From assembly GCA_934668765.1 (NCBI GenBank), contig CAKUOH010000011.1, positions 1-64,000 of the forward strand: a stretch of DNA of 64,000 nt, read 5' to 3'. A program made the translations under genes and the position numbers. The notes under the pieces are model-generated. The model had not been told where the DNA came from. It searched no databases and saw nothing but the letters and a program-made list of their open reading frames with translations. Positions within the stretch are counted from its first letter, which is position 1, and each line of letters starts with the position of its first letter. This DNA is from an uncultured Helicobacteraceae bacterium (lineage in GTDB: Bacteria; Campylobacterota; Campylobacteria; Campylobacterales; Helicobacteraceae). Of this stretch, positions 36,898 to 45,893 are shown piece by piece.

Positions 36898-39714
36898 TTA
36901 TGCTTTTTCGATTCTACACAAACCGCATTTAGATTCAGGGCACGCGGTATTGTAATCAAATCCATAGCTACTAACCATACTTGCCGATTCGCCTATCGCA
37001 TAAGGCTCTGTGCCTTTTGGATACAAATCTAGGCGCGATTTGCCTTGGTCTAATCCAGAAAAGTTTTGCGGTAGCCAAACACTATTATAATCCACACGGC
37101 GCGAGATTTTTACAGGGACTAAAATTTTTGTATCCATCGTGCCATAAAGCCATACCAAATCGCCGTTTTTGACATTTAGCTCCGCAGCCTTATCAGGGTG
37201 AATCTCCACAAACATATCGCCCTCCACTTCTGCTAAATATTTCGCACTTCTAGTTTCAGCACCTGTGCCCATATGTGCTACCATTCGCCCAGATAGCATA
37301 TTGATAGGATATTCTTTTACCCAATCTTTTTCTTTTTGCCTTGAGCGATATTTGATATTTGCCCTAAAATGGTCTTTTTTGTCAGGGAAATTAGGATATT
37401 TATCCACCAAATCGCCCCTAACTGAATGCAATGGCTCGCGGTGCAATGGAATCTTATCGTAATAATTCCACGCCACTGCCCTTGCCTTGCCATTGCCATA
37501 GGGGCAAAGTCCAGCTTCAAGTGCCTTTTCTGCCAAAATATTATTGCCAAAGCCGATTGTGGCGGTATGCCCTTTTATCGCTTCTTTTTGTGCAGGTGTG
37601 AGTTTTGCGCCCAAAGATTCGATATTTTCAGCACTCACAGGCGGATGCCCAGCGACTTTTGCATTTGGCAATTTATGCGGGGAAAGCATAGATTTGCCTG
37701 TGGCTTGACTTTTCTCTCCCCAATTCACGCGGAATCCCATTCCACCCCGCATTACAGGCTTGCTATCATCATAAAATACAGGCGTCCCTGGGTGTTTATC
37801 ACTCCAACAAGGCCAAGGCAATCCATAATATTCGCCCTTAAATGCTCCCCTGCCTTCAAGCGTTACCTTATCAAACAAATGCCAATTTTCTTGATGCGCT
37901 TTTAGCCGTTTCGCACTCATTCCTTGCAAACCTATCGAGCGAATCGACTGCGCCATTTCGGTTGTCGCATCATCTGGCCATATAAATTTATCGCGTCCAT
38001 CTTTTTTAGCATTTTCATAAAGTGCGCGTTGAAATTCCTCCAAAAAGCCCATTCTTTTTGCAAAATCAAAGAGTATCTCTTCATCGGGGCGACATTCAAA
38101 CATCGGCTCAATGACTTTGCTTCGCCATTGATAGCTACGATTTGTCGCCGCTAGACAGCCACTAGTCTCCATTTGACTTGCCGCAGGCAAACAGAAAACG
38201 CCATCAGGCTTATCTGTATAAACCGCAAAATCATTCACATAGGGGTCGATAAATACCACAAGTTCCATTTCATTTAGTGCTTGTTGGTGCAAATGCAAGA
38301 GCGAAGCGGTAGTCATTCCCGTGCCAATCACAATTAGTGCGCGAATCTTTGCATTGCCGTTGTTTGCGATATTTTCCTCATCAGTTATATTAAATTTCCA
38401 AGTCGTAATCGCATATCCCGTCTTTTCCATCATCTCTTTGCTTTTAAATCGCCCTTTAAGCCACTCATAATCCACATACCAATGCTTTGCAAAATGTCGC
38501 CAATTTGCCTCTGTTAGCGCGTAATATCCGGGCAAAATGTCTGGATTTGCGCCCATATCAGAGCTTCCTTGCACATTGTCGTGTCCGCGCAAGATATTTA
38601 CGCCTCCGCCGTTTTTGCCAATATTGCCTAAAAACATTTGCAAAATAGGCATAATGCGCGTATTTGAGCTACCAACAGTGTGCTGTGTAAGCCCTTGATT
38701 CCAAATAATACAAGCAGGTTTTGCCTTTGCCATTTCTTCTGCTATATGGCGAATCGTATCCGCGTCAATGCCCGTAATGTCCGCCACTTCTTCAGGTGGG
38801 AATTTCATCGCTTCTTTGATGATTTCCTCATAGCCATCTACGCGCTCACGCAAATATTTTTCATCATAGAGTTTGCGTTTGATGATATGGTGCAAAAGCC
38901 CATAAGCAAAGGCTATGTCTGTGCCACTGCGGATTCGATGAAATTCATTGCATTTTGCAGCCGTCTTTGTGAATCGCGGGTCTACACACACAAGCTTACA
39001 GCCTCTCTCTTTGGAGCGCAAAATATGCACCATTGAAACGGGGTGATTTACCGCTGGATTCGCGCCGATGATTAGAATGTATTTTGAAAACATCATATCA
39101 GCGATATGATTTGTCATACCGCCATAGCCAAAGACATTTGCCACACCTGCCACGGTTGGCGAGTGGCAGACGCGATTGCAGTGGTCTAAATTGTTCGTCC
39201 CAAAAAATGCTAAAAACTTACGAATATAATAAATCTGCTCATTTGAGCACTTCGCACTTCCTATCCACATAACCGCATCAGGTCCGCTCTCTTCGCGAAT
39301 CTGCATTAGCTTTTTGCTAATCTTATCCATAGAATCTTCCCAGCTAACGCGTTGCCATTCTCCGCCCTTTTTTTCCACAGGATAGCGCAAACGCGTCTCA
39401 CTTCGCGCCCTATCTATTAAATCCGCGCCCTTACAGCAATGTCCGCCCAAAGAAATGGGGTGGTCTTGTGCGGGTTCTTGTCGCACCCACACGCCATCTT
39501 TGACTTCGGCGATGATTCCACAGCCCACCGAGCAGTGTGTGCAAATCGTTTTCACGCGCTTAATGTCGGTGTATTTTTGCTTTAACTCACTCTCTTTTGC
39601 CTCTCTAATCACGCGTTTGCTATCATCGCCAAAAGCTCCGCTAATGCCAGCTACACCAGCTAATGCAGAGAATTTTAGAAATGAACGGCGTGAATTTGTT
39701 TTAATCTCACTCAT
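36898..39714 (-). CDS. fdhA: Formate dehydrogenase catalytic subunit, cysteine type
   Basis: This 938-aa periplasmic molybdopterin enzyme oxidises formate to CO2. It has a twin-arginine signal (SRRSFLKFSALAG), a [4Fe-4S] motif (Cys58, Cys61, Cys65 and Cys93 or 94) and the family block RVCHSPTVAG. Position 183 there is Cys, where E. coli FdnG and many relatives have selenocysteine followed by His. No in-frame UGA interrupts the gene, so no selenocysteine insertion is needed. Later landmarks are GANPAVNHPVSMVHIL, MFLGNIGKNGGGVNILRGHD, and the C-terminal cofactor-binding domain starting at NMLSGRMVAHMGTGAETR. AGGGAGAG precedes the ATG. Confidence 0.96.
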   Translation of the reverse strand: MSEIKTNSRRSFLKFSALAGVAGISGAFGDDSKRVIREAKESELKQKYTDIKRVKTICTHCSVGCGIIAEVKDGVWVRQEPAQDHPISLGGHCCKGADLIDRARSETRLRYPVEKKGGEWQRVSWEDSMDKISKKLMQIREESGPDAVMWIGSAKCSNEQIYYIRKFLAFFGTNNLDHCNRVCHSPTVAGVANVFGYGGMTNHIADMMFSKYILIIGANPAVNHPVSMVHILRSKERGCKLVCVDPRFTKTAAKCNEFHRIRSGTDIAFAYGLLHHIIKRKLYDEKYLRERVDGYEEIIKEAMKFPPEEVADITGIDADTIRHIAEEMAKAKPACIIWNQGLTQHTVGSSNTRIMPILQMFLGNIGKNGGGVNILRGHDNVQGSSDMGANPDILPGYYALTEANWRHFAKHWYVDYEWLKGRFKSKEMMEKTGYAITTWKFNITDEENIANNGNAKIRALIVIGTGMTTASLLHLHQQALNEMELVVFIDPYVNDFAVYTDKPDGVFCLPAASQMETSGCLAATNRSYQWRSKVIEPMFECRPDEEILFDFAKRMGFLEEFQRALYENAKKDGRDKFIWPDDATTEMAQSIRSIGLQGMSAKRLKAHQENWHLFDKVTLEGRGAFKGEYYGLPWPCWSDKHPGTPVFYDDSKPVMRGGMGFRVNWGEKSQATGKSMLSPHKLPNAKVAGHPPVSAENIESLGAKLTPAQKEAIKGHTATIGFGNNILAEKALEAGLCPYGNGKARAVAWNYYDKIPLHREPLHSVRGDLVDKYPNFPDKKDHFRANIKYRSRQKEKDWVKEYPINMLSGRMVAHMGTGAETRSAKYLAEVEGDMFVEIHPDKAAELNVKNGDLVWLYGTMDTKILVPVKISRRVDYNSVWLPQNFSGLDQGKSRLDLYPKGTEPYAIGESASMVSSYGFDYNTACPESKCGLCRIEKA

Positions 39715-39744
39715 TTTTTCTCTCCCTTAATTTTACTTGCGAAT

Positions 39745-39954
39745 TTACTTTGCCACTTCAAAATACGCTTGCCAATGTTGCGTATCTCCCCGATACAAAA
39801 TCTCACTCTTTTTGCTCTTTCCTTTGATAACTGCGCTTTGCGCCTTGCTTTTGTTAGAGCAACCTGTCATCGTTCCTGCCACCACAACCGCTCCACCAAG
39901 AGCCGCAGCCTTTATGAAGTGCCTACGAGAAGCGACTTTGCTTTGATTTGACAT
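39745..39954 (-). CDS. Small twin-arginine protein of the formate dehydrogenase region
   Basis: This 69-aa protein begins with a twin-arginine signal (ASRRHFIKAAALGGAVVVAG) and then a Cys (MTGC), a possible lipobox. A short basic mature part ending QHWQAYFEVAK follows. It matches the small protein family I know as the formate dehydrogenase region Tat target (TIGR02811), found upstream of fdhA in epsilonproteobacteria and probably a minor subunit or assembly aid. AAAGGAGA precedes the ATG, and fdhA starts 30 bp further. Confidence 0.88.
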   Translation of the reverse strand: MSNQSKVASRRHFIKAAALGGAVVVAGTMTGCSNKSKAQSAVIKGKSKKSEILYRGDTQHWQAYFEVAK

Positions 39955-39976
39955 TCCATCTCCTTTAATGAAAATT

Positions 39977-39996
39977 TAAGAGTTTTGATACTCTTA
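39977..39996 (-). promoter_or_regulatory. Short hairpin upstream of the fdh structural genes
   Basis: TAAGAGT, TTTGAT and ACTCTTA form a perfect 7-bp stem 23 bp before the small Tat gene. It may be an operator or leader structure; nothing more can be shown. Confidence 0.3.
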
Positions 39997-40049
39997 CGCA
40001 AACTTTTAGCTACAAAAATTTGAGTAAAAATATCAATTACGATTCGCGC

Positions 40050-40850
40050 CTAGCTACATATTTCCTCCTCTAATGCAATAAAATGCGCCAAAATCACGCC
40101 TATGTGATAATAGCAAGGCAAATCATCGCGCTTTGTAAGCAAAGTAGCGATTATGGATGCCATTGGACGCAGACATTCGTTGAAAAAATCATTTGGATTG
40201 ATTTTAGATTCGCGTGAATCTTGCGCCGAATCTTGCAGTAAATATCGCATAAAAAGTAGCAAAAATCCAAAATGCTCCTCACTCTCTTTGAATCCATCGC
40301 TATTTAGGCGAAATGGCGTTTGCTTGACTAATTGCTTTGCTTTTAGCAAACTGCTCCCATTTAAGCAACCCTCGACATAATGCGACAAATACAGAAAAAT
40401 CTGCCCTTTTGGGAGGGCGTTTAGCGTTTTGTGAAGTCGCTCAAACTCGGCGGATTCATCGCTTATGGCAGATTCGTTGTCATATTTATCCAAATTTGCG
40501 CTAGATTCGCGTAAATCTTGCGAATCGTGCTTTTTAGATTCGTCCCTTTTGTCGCCTTTTGCGCCAAATGGTATGTCAAAAGTCTGTGAATATTCGCGCT
40601 TTAAATCGCTTGGATTTGCCTTTGCAATGTAGCTTTTTAGTGCTGCGAAATGCGCCAAATCCGCGTTATCAAGTGGCGAACTCACCAAAATATCGATTTG
40701 CTTTTGAAATAAATTAAAGCGCGAATCTAACAATTCAAAGAGAAAAAATCCTGCAAAAAAGTCATAATAAAGCGCACGGGCTTGATTTAGAGCAAAAATT
40801 GCGACTGAATCCACTTGTGCGTGATTTTTTGACTTTAAAACGCGCTTCAA
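40050..40850 (-). CDS. TorD/DmsD-family chaperone for the formate dehydrogenase
   Basis: This 266-aa helical protein matches the TorD-like chaperones that guard molybdoenzyme Tat signals before export: ARALYYDFFAGFFLFE near the N-terminus, and NDFFNECLRPMASIIATLL and YYHIGVILAHFIALEEEI at the end. Two Ser/Asp/Glu-rich inserts (around residues 100-140 and near SAQDSRESK) are encoded by GATTC boxes and interrupt the helical fold. The start is a TTG at 40850 overlapping the stop of the Fe-S protein gene by 4 bp, so translation is coupled. Its client is most likely FdhA, from position. Confidence 0.85.
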   Translation of the reverse strand: MKRVLKSKNHAQVDSVAIFALNQARALYYDFFAGFFLFELLDSRFNLFQKQIDILVSSPLDNADLAHFAALKSYIAKANPSDLKREYSQTFDIPFGAKGDKRDESKKHDSQDLRESSANLDKYDNESAISDESAEFERLHKTLNALPKGQIFLYLSHYVEGCLNGSSLLKAKQLVKQTPFRLNSDGFKESEEHFGFLLLFMRYLLQDSAQDSRESKINPNDFFNECLRPMASIIATLLTKRDDLPCYYHIGVILAHFIALEEEICS

Positions 40851-42415
40851 TTCGCACCACCCACGAAATTGCTTGACTTTTCAAACATAATTTTAACCTT
40901 GCATTTTTCGCAACATTCTAGCGATTTTAATTTGATTGAATCGCCCATAAATGCAGGGCTTAAAATGCTTTTGACTTTATTTATCGATTTATTTGTCGCA
41001 AAGATTGTCCCGCACTCCACGCAACAAAATGGCTCATCTTGCGCTAAAACTCTGTAATTTAGGAAAGATTCGTTTAAAGCATAGCCATTTAAACTCATTT
41101 CAAGGCAGTTTTCCGCACAAGTATCCACGCAATATCCGCACGCCGTGCAAAGCGATGGATTTAATAGAAGCGTAAAGCTGTCTTTTGCGTTTATTAGGGC
41201 TTTTGCATTGCAAGATTCTACACAGGCATTGCATAAAGTGCATTTGTCTGCATCAATTTTCAAATTCGTATAGATAAGATTCGCGCTATTTTCAAGCACT
41301 CCAAAATCACGCTCTTTGGTTAAGAATCGCACACGATTCGCAAGAATCTGGCGCAAAAATTCATCATCACTAATTTCATAGTGATAATATGGCAGTTGCG
41401 TTTTTTCTATGCTACTAAAATCCTGCAAATCTAGCGCACTTATAAAAACCGCCTTTTGTCCCACCGCACGCTTATATAGCTCATTTATAAAATCCGCACA
41501 TTCTTTTAGGCGCGAATCTATCTCGCCTAAAATCACACAGATTCGCCCACTCTCTTGCAAAATTGACAGCAAGGACGCTTCATTTAGCATATTTACACTT
41601 GGTAAAATTAACGGCGCAAAGGACACAAATTCATCTTGTGGCGATAAATTCTGCGAATCTTGCGCTAGATTTGTATTGTTTAGATTTGCGCTAAATGTTT
41701 CAAAATCGCCCTTATTCTCGCATACAACGGCGATTTTGCCTTTGTAAAATTTTAGGGCTTTATTAAGATTTGGCAATGTCGCATTTGCCTTATTCATTGC
41801 GCCACTAGGGCAAACTGCCACGCATTTACCACACAAAATACAATCAATCTGCGAAAAAACCAACTCACGCGCATTGTCATTTGTGCTAATTGCCATCGTA
41901 GGACAAACCGCCACACACTCCGCGCAGTAGGAAAATTCCGTCTTATCTCTATGAAAATATTGACATTTTTTCTCATTAAACAAAATCGTTTTTTCAAAAC
42001 TAAAATCGCCGATAAGCGCGTCAATTTCATCGCATAACGCTTCATTATTTTCATAATCATCTATAAAATGAACGCCTAATTGTGGCTTTTTGGCTTTGTC
42101 AAATGCGCTAAAAAATGCGATTTGCGCGAAAGTTTGATTTTTGGATTCGCTAGATTCGTGCGAATCTGCGTTAGATTCACCCTGAGATTTGCGTGAATCC
42201 ACACTAGATTCGTCAAAACTTACACGAAAATGCCCCAAACTCCCGCTGTAATGCTCTATAAATGGAGTGATTGTAATTTCAAATTTATCGCGATTTAATA
42301 TTGCAAATTCCTGCACCAAATCACCGCTTCCCACAACAAGCAGGGATTTATCCACCGCTATATCGTGCGGGCGATTCGTGCCTAAAATATTTGAAACCTG
42401 CTCCAAAAAATCCAT
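40847..42415 (-). CDS. Multi-cluster ferredoxin-like protein of the formate dehydrogenase locus
   Basis: The ATG at 42415, 7 bp after GGGGA, gives 522 aa; a TTG at 42427 is also open. There are four [4Fe-4S] motifs in two pairs: CAECVAVCPT and CILCGKCVAVCPSGA near residues 165-210, and CTLCNACVESC and CTACGYCVDTC near 400-440. The C-terminus adds FCCVECGTIF and LECCEKCKVKI, resembling a rubredoxin-like or zinc site. No NAD or flavin motif is clear. A GATTC-box segment encodes a Ser/Glu/Asp linker near residues 75-95. Homologs accompany fdh genes in Campylobacter and Helicobacter as I recall; the role may be cytoplasmic electron supply or maturation. First gene of the operon. Confidence 0.85.
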   Translation of the reverse strand: MDFLEQVSNILGTNRPHDIAVDKSLLVVGSGDLVQEFAILNRDKFEITITPFIEHYSGSLGHFRVSFDESSVDSRKSQGESNADSHESSESKNQTFAQIAFFSAFDKAKKPQLGVHFIDDYENNEALCDEIDALIGDFSFEKTILFNEKKCQYFHRDKTEFSYCAECVAVCPTMAISTNDNARELVFSQIDCILCGKCVAVCPSGAMNKANATLPNLNKALKFYKGKIAVVCENKGDFETFSANLNNTNLAQDSQNLSPQDEFVSFAPLILPSVNMLNEASLLSILQESGRICVILGEIDSRLKECADFINELYKRAVGQKAVFISALDLQDFSSIEKTQLPYYHYEISDDEFLRQILANRVRFLTKERDFGVLENSANLIYTNLKIDADKCTLCNACVESCNAKALINAKDSFTLLLNPSLCTACGYCVDTCAENCLEMSLNGYALNESFLNYRVLAQDEPFCCVECGTIFATNKSINKVKSILSPAFMGDSIKLKSLECCEKCKVKIMFEKSSNFVGGAN

Positions 42416-42555
42416 ATATTTCCCCAAAATCTTTGAATCACAAGTCGAATTTTAGGCATAAAATGATATTTTAAATCTTAAAAAGCCCTATATTAGCTAT
42501 ATATAAAATTATATATCACAAAAAGTAACAGCACAAATTTCCTAATAAAACCTGC

Positions 42556-42561
42556 ATTATA
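42556..42561 (-). promoter_or_regulatory. Predicted -10 element (TATAAT) for the fdh operon
   Basis: The minus strand reads CCACTATAATGCAGG, a -10 match 141 bp before the ATG at 42415. It mirrors the dnaG promoter on the other strand. Confidence 0.4.
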
Positions 42562-42614
42562 GTGGCGGATTTGGCTAGATTCGCAAGATTTAAAACTCTT
42601 AAATCAAATTCCGC

Positions 42615-42620
42615 TATAAT
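42615..42620 (+). promoter_or_regulatory. Predicted -10 element (TATAAT) for dnaG
   Basis: TTCCGCTATAATGCGC lies 42 bp before the dnaG ATG at 42662. Confidence 0.5.
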
Positions 42621-42661
42621 GCGCTTTTTTAAAATCTTTACAAAAAGGCAAAATTTTAGCG

Positions 42662-44311
42662 ATGATTGAGCGCGAATCGATTGAACAATTAAAACAAAGA
42701 GCGGATATTTATGAGATTGCAAGCCACTATGTGGAGCTTCGTCGCTCTGGTGCAAATTACACGGCGTGTTGCCCATTTCACGATGAAAAAACGCCTAGCT
42801 TTGTGGTAAATCCTGCGCGAAATATTTTTAAATGCTTTGGCTGTGGCGAGGGCGGAGATAGTATTAGCTTTATAATGAAAATTGAAAATTTGACTTACGC
42901 CGAAGCGGTTGAAAAACTTGCATATTTGTGTAATTTCACGCTAACTTATACTGACAAAAAACCGCTTGATTTTGGGCTAGATGAGAGTCTAGCAAAGATT
43001 GTTAGCTATTATCAAAATCTCTTACGACAAAATTCAAATATCTTGCAATATTTGCATAATCGTGGCATTAGCAATGAATCTATTGCAAAATTTAAACTTG
43101 GTTTTAGTGGTGTGAGTGCGGATTTTATCGCGTTTTTGACACGCAATCAAATGCCGTTAGATAAATTGCTAGAAATTGGCGTGATTGGGCGAGATTCAAG
43201 TAATGCGAATCGATTTTTTGCAAGATTTAGTGGGCGCATTATATTTCCCATATATGCGACAAATGGCAAGGCTGTGGGCTTTGGCGGACGAATCTTGGGC
43301 AATGAAAAAACTGCAAAATATATCAATTCTCAACAAAGCAAGATTTTTAATAAATCACGCCTACTTTATGGCTACAATCTTGCGCGAGATGGCATTTTTA
43401 AAAAACGGCAAATTATCATTACAGAGGGCTATATTGATGTGATTATGCTTCATCAAGCGGGATTTAACAACGCTGTGGCTACGCTAGGCACTGCGCTCAC
43501 GCAATCGCATATTCCGCTTGTTAGTCGTGGCGAAGTGGATATTTTGCTCTGCTATGATGGCGATAATGCGGGGATAAATGCGGCGTTTAAGGCATCTTTG
43601 CTTTTAGCAAATAAAAATGGTGGTGTGGTGATTTTTGAAAATGGCAAAGACCCTGCGGATATGGTAGCGGATGGCAAAATCGCGGATTTAGAAAAGCTAT
43701 TTTCTACGCCTATCCCATTTATCAAATTTGTCATTCAAACCATTGCAAATCGCTTTGATTTAGGCAATCCACTGCAAAAAGAGAAAGCATTAAATGAGAT
43801 TTTGGACTTTATGAAAAATCTCTCCCCGCTTTTGCGCGATGAATACAAGGACTTTGTGGCAAATACACTGCAAATCGCGCCACGATTGCTAAATTTGCGC
43901 AATAAATCTATAAATTCAAATGCGTCCAATTATAGATTCGCAAATACCTCAAACGCAGAGGAAATCCTACTAAAATCTATTTTGGAGGATAATGCGTTGC
44001 TTGAAGTTGCATTAGAATATTTAAATGAGGGTATTTTTACACATAAAGAGGCGTTTTTAGCCCTAAAACACGGGGAATTAGAGCATAAAGATTTGCTAGG
44101 AATCGCCATTGATGAGCATATAAAGGCACTAAATTACGCAGATTTTAAAGAACAAATGCGACTTTTTTTAATCAATGCCTACGCAAAAATGCTAGAAAAA
44201 GTCAAAAAACATAGCGATTCAAGCGATAAAATCAATCGCATATTTGCGATAAATGGCAAAATCAATTTACTTAAAAACGGCACTTTGGTGCGATATGAAG
44301 AAAATTTATAA
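42662..44311 (+). CDS. dnaG: DNA primase
   Basis: This 549-aa protein makes RNA primers at replication forks. The N-terminal zinc finger is CCPFHDEKTPSF...FKCFGCGEGGD. The RNA polymerase domain includes FARFSGRIIFPIYATNGKAV and GFGGRILG. The Toprim core is IITEGYIDVIMLHQAG and LLCYDGDNAG with the metal-binding Glu and Asp residues. The C-terminal helicase-binding region (from about residue 430) is short. The ATG follows a weak site. The PAP2 gene starts inside its last six codons. Confidence 0.96.
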   Translation: MIERESIEQLKQRADIYEIASHYVELRRSGANYTACCPFHDEKTPSFVVNPARNIFKCFGCGEGGDSISFIMKIENLTYAEAVEKLAYLCNFTLTYTDKKPLDFGLDESLAKIVSYYQNLLRQNSNILQYLHNRGISNESIAKFKLGFSGVSADFIAFLTRNQMPLDKLLEIGVIGRDSSNANRFFARFSGRIIFPIYATNGKAVGFGGRILGNEKTAKYINSQQSKIFNKSRLLYGYNLARDGIFKKRQIIITEGYIDVIMLHQAGFNNAVATLGTALTQSHIPLVSRGEVDILLCYDGDNAGINAAFKASLLLANKNGGVVIFENGKDPADMVADGKIADLEKLFSTPIPFIKFVIQTIANRFDLGNPLQKEKALNEILDFMKNLSPLLRDEYKDFVANTLQIAPRLLNLRNKSINSNASNYRFANTSNAEEILLKSILEDNALLEVALEYLNEGIFTHKEAFLALKHGELEHKDLLGIAIDEHIKALNYADFKEQMRLFLINAYAKMLEKVKKHSDSSDKINRIFAINGKINLLKNGTLVRYEENL

Positions 44312-44903
44312 AAAAATCCTTTGTGTTGCGCTTTTGTGCGGTGCGATAAACTCTGCAAACGCCATAAATCACGCCAAAAATTTTGAGATTTATGGCGATA
44401 TTATGCAGTTTCTCCCCGCATTTGTGGCAATCTATCCGCTTGCTACGCAGGACTTTGAGGGGCTGGGATGGCTTGCAGTAAGCACGGCAAGTGCTTTGGG
44501 AGCGATATTTATCATCAAATATAGTTTTTATGGCATCGCAAAGAAAAATCCAAATGCCGCGCGAATCTCACAACGCCCAAATAACGGAGCTTTCGAGGGT
44601 TTCCCTAGTGGACATACCGCAAGTGCATTTGTCGCAGCGGGTTTTGCGCAGAAGCGATATGGCAATGCGCTTGGGATTCCTTGTCTAATCCTTGCTTCGC
44701 TTACAGGGGCTTCGCGCGTGGTCGCCGAAAAGCATACCATTTTGCAAGTGCTTGGCGGGGCGATTTTGGGTTACGCTTTGGGATATTTTATCACGCAAAG
44801 GGATTTAAGCGTAAATCTAATTATAGGCGAATCAAGCGCAAAACCTATAAATTCGCAACAAGATTTAAGCAATTATCGCATTCAAATAACTTATAGATTC
44901 TAG
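44295..44903 (+). CDS. PAP2-family membrane phosphatase
   Basis: The ATG at 44295 opens into a signal or first membrane segment (KKIYKKILCVALLCGAINSANA) and gives 202 aa. The frame is open from 44253, but that start lies deeper in dnaG. The three phosphatase motifs are present: KKNPNAARISQRPN, FPSGHTASA and SRVVAEKHTILQVLGG with the catalytic His. PAP2 enzymes remove phosphate from lipids; in Helicobacter, LpxE and LpxF act on lipid A phosphates and undecaprenyl-PP. Which substrate applies here is open. It overlaps dnaG by 17 bp. Confidence 0.87.
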   Translation: MKKIYKKILCVALLCGAINSANAINHAKNFEIYGDIMQFLPAFVAIYPLATQDFEGLGWLAVSTASALGAIFIIKYSFYGIAKKNPNAARISQRPNNGAFEGFPSGHTASAFVAAGFAQKRYGNALGIPCLILASLTGASRVVAEKHTILQVLGGAILGYALGYFITQRDLSVNLIIGESSAKPINSQQDLSNYRIQITYRF

Positions 44904-44917
44904 TGAAAGGACAAACT

Positions 44918-45385
44918 ATGCTAACACATATCAACAAACACAAAAATCCTACAATGGTAGATGTCTCCGCCAAAAATATCACGGCGCGCGAAGCCATAGC
45001 AGAGGGGCAAATCACTATGAATAAGGACGCTTTTTCCGCGCTTAAAAATAACACAAATGCCAAAGGTTCAGTCATTGATACGGCGATTGTGGCAGCGATT
45101 ATGGGAGCGAAAAAAACTAGTGATTTTATACCTATGTGCCACCCACTTTTTTTAAGCAAAGTGGATTGCGAAACAGTGCTAGATGAGGCGAATCACACCG
45201 TGATTTTTAGCGCGAAAGTCAAATGCGAGGGCAAAACAGGCGTGGAAATGGAGGCGTTAAGTGCCGTAAGCATCGGACTTCTTACAATCTATGATATGCT
45301 AAAAGCAGTGGATAAAAAAATGGTGATTTCAAATATCCGTCTAATAAGTAAAAGTGGTGGCAAAAGTGGGGAATTTAGGGTGTGA
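44918..45385 (+). CDS. moaC: Cyclic pyranopterin monophosphate synthase
   Basis: The ATG at 44918, after AAAGGAC, gives 155 aa. MoaC makes cyclic pyranopterin in molybdenum cofactor synthesis. Signatures are PTMVDVSAKNITAREAIAEG, the active-site stretch DFIPMCHPLFL, and GVEMEALSAVSIGLLTIYDM. It feeds the formate dehydrogenase and the TMAO/DMSO-type reductase in this window, though it is not clustered with them. It follows PAP2 by 14 bp. Confidence 0.97.
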   Translation: MLTHINKHKNPTMVDVSAKNITAREAIAEGQITMNKDAFSALKNNTNAKGSVIDTAIVAAIMGAKKTSDFIPMCHPLFLSKVDCETVLDEANHTVIFSAKVKCEGKTGVEMEALSAVSIGLLTIYDMLKAVDKKMVISNIRLISKSGGKSGEFRV

Positions 45386-45428
45386 AAATTTTAAGATTCG
45401 CGTATGGCAATCACTGCGATTTTTATGC

Positions 45429-45434
45429 TATAAT
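45429..45434 (+). promoter_or_regulatory. Predicted -10 element (TATAAT) before the coiled-coil gene
   Basis: TTATGCTATAATGTT is an extended -10 match 45 bp before the ATG at 45479. A near repeat (AATATAATGTTAA) follows 10 bp later. Confidence 0.5.
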
Positions 45435-45478
45435 GTTAATATAATGTTAAATTATAGTTTTATCGCAAAAGATTTAAA

Positions 45479-45856
45479 ATGATAGCATTAAATAAAAGCA
45501 CTAAAATTTTGATTGACAATTTTATCAGCACGAATTTTTCTAGCATTCCTAGCGAAAATCGTGCAAAAATTAAAAATGATTTTGTGGAAATTGCAGATTC
45601 TATCCTAGAGCAGAGCAATAAGGATTTGGATAGATTGGCTACAAAAGGCGATATTGTGATTGTTAAAGAGGATATTGTGGCAATGAAAAGCGATATTGTG
45701 GCTTTGAAAAATGATGTCGTGGCACTAAAAGGCGATGTAAATAAGAAGTTTGATGAGCTAAAATATGATTTGCTAAAGTGGATTATCACGACACAAATAG
45801 CTATTGGTGGCTTTTTGTTTGGTGCAATCACTCTTGCATTATATCTTTTGAGATAA
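45479..45856 (+). CDS. Membrane-anchored coiled-coil protein (DUF1640-like)
   Basis: This 125-aa protein has an N-terminal helical part, then a heptad-type repeat (KGDIVIVKEDIVAMKSDIVA, LKNDVVALKGDVNKKFDELK), and a C-terminal membrane helix (WIITTQIAIGGFLFGAITLA). Many small bacterial proteins of this layout are grouped under DUF1640 or CCDC90. The repeat units differ by 7 residues, and the DNA is also repeated (GATATTGTGG recurs), so the number of heptads may vary between strains. No function is assigned. Confidence 0.78.
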   Translation: MIALNKSTKILIDNFISTNFSSIPSENRAKIKNDFVEIADSILEQSNKDLDRLATKGDIVIVKEDIVAMKSDIVALKNDVVALKGDVNKKFDELKYDLLKWIITTQIAIGGFLFGAITLALYLLR

Positions 45857-45893
45857 TTTCAATAAATTTTTTAGATATGAAAGGATAAATCAA

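Noticed and set aside
36898..39714. A selenocysteine codon in fdhA
   Set aside because: The frame has no internal UGA, and the relevant position (183) is encoded as Cys.
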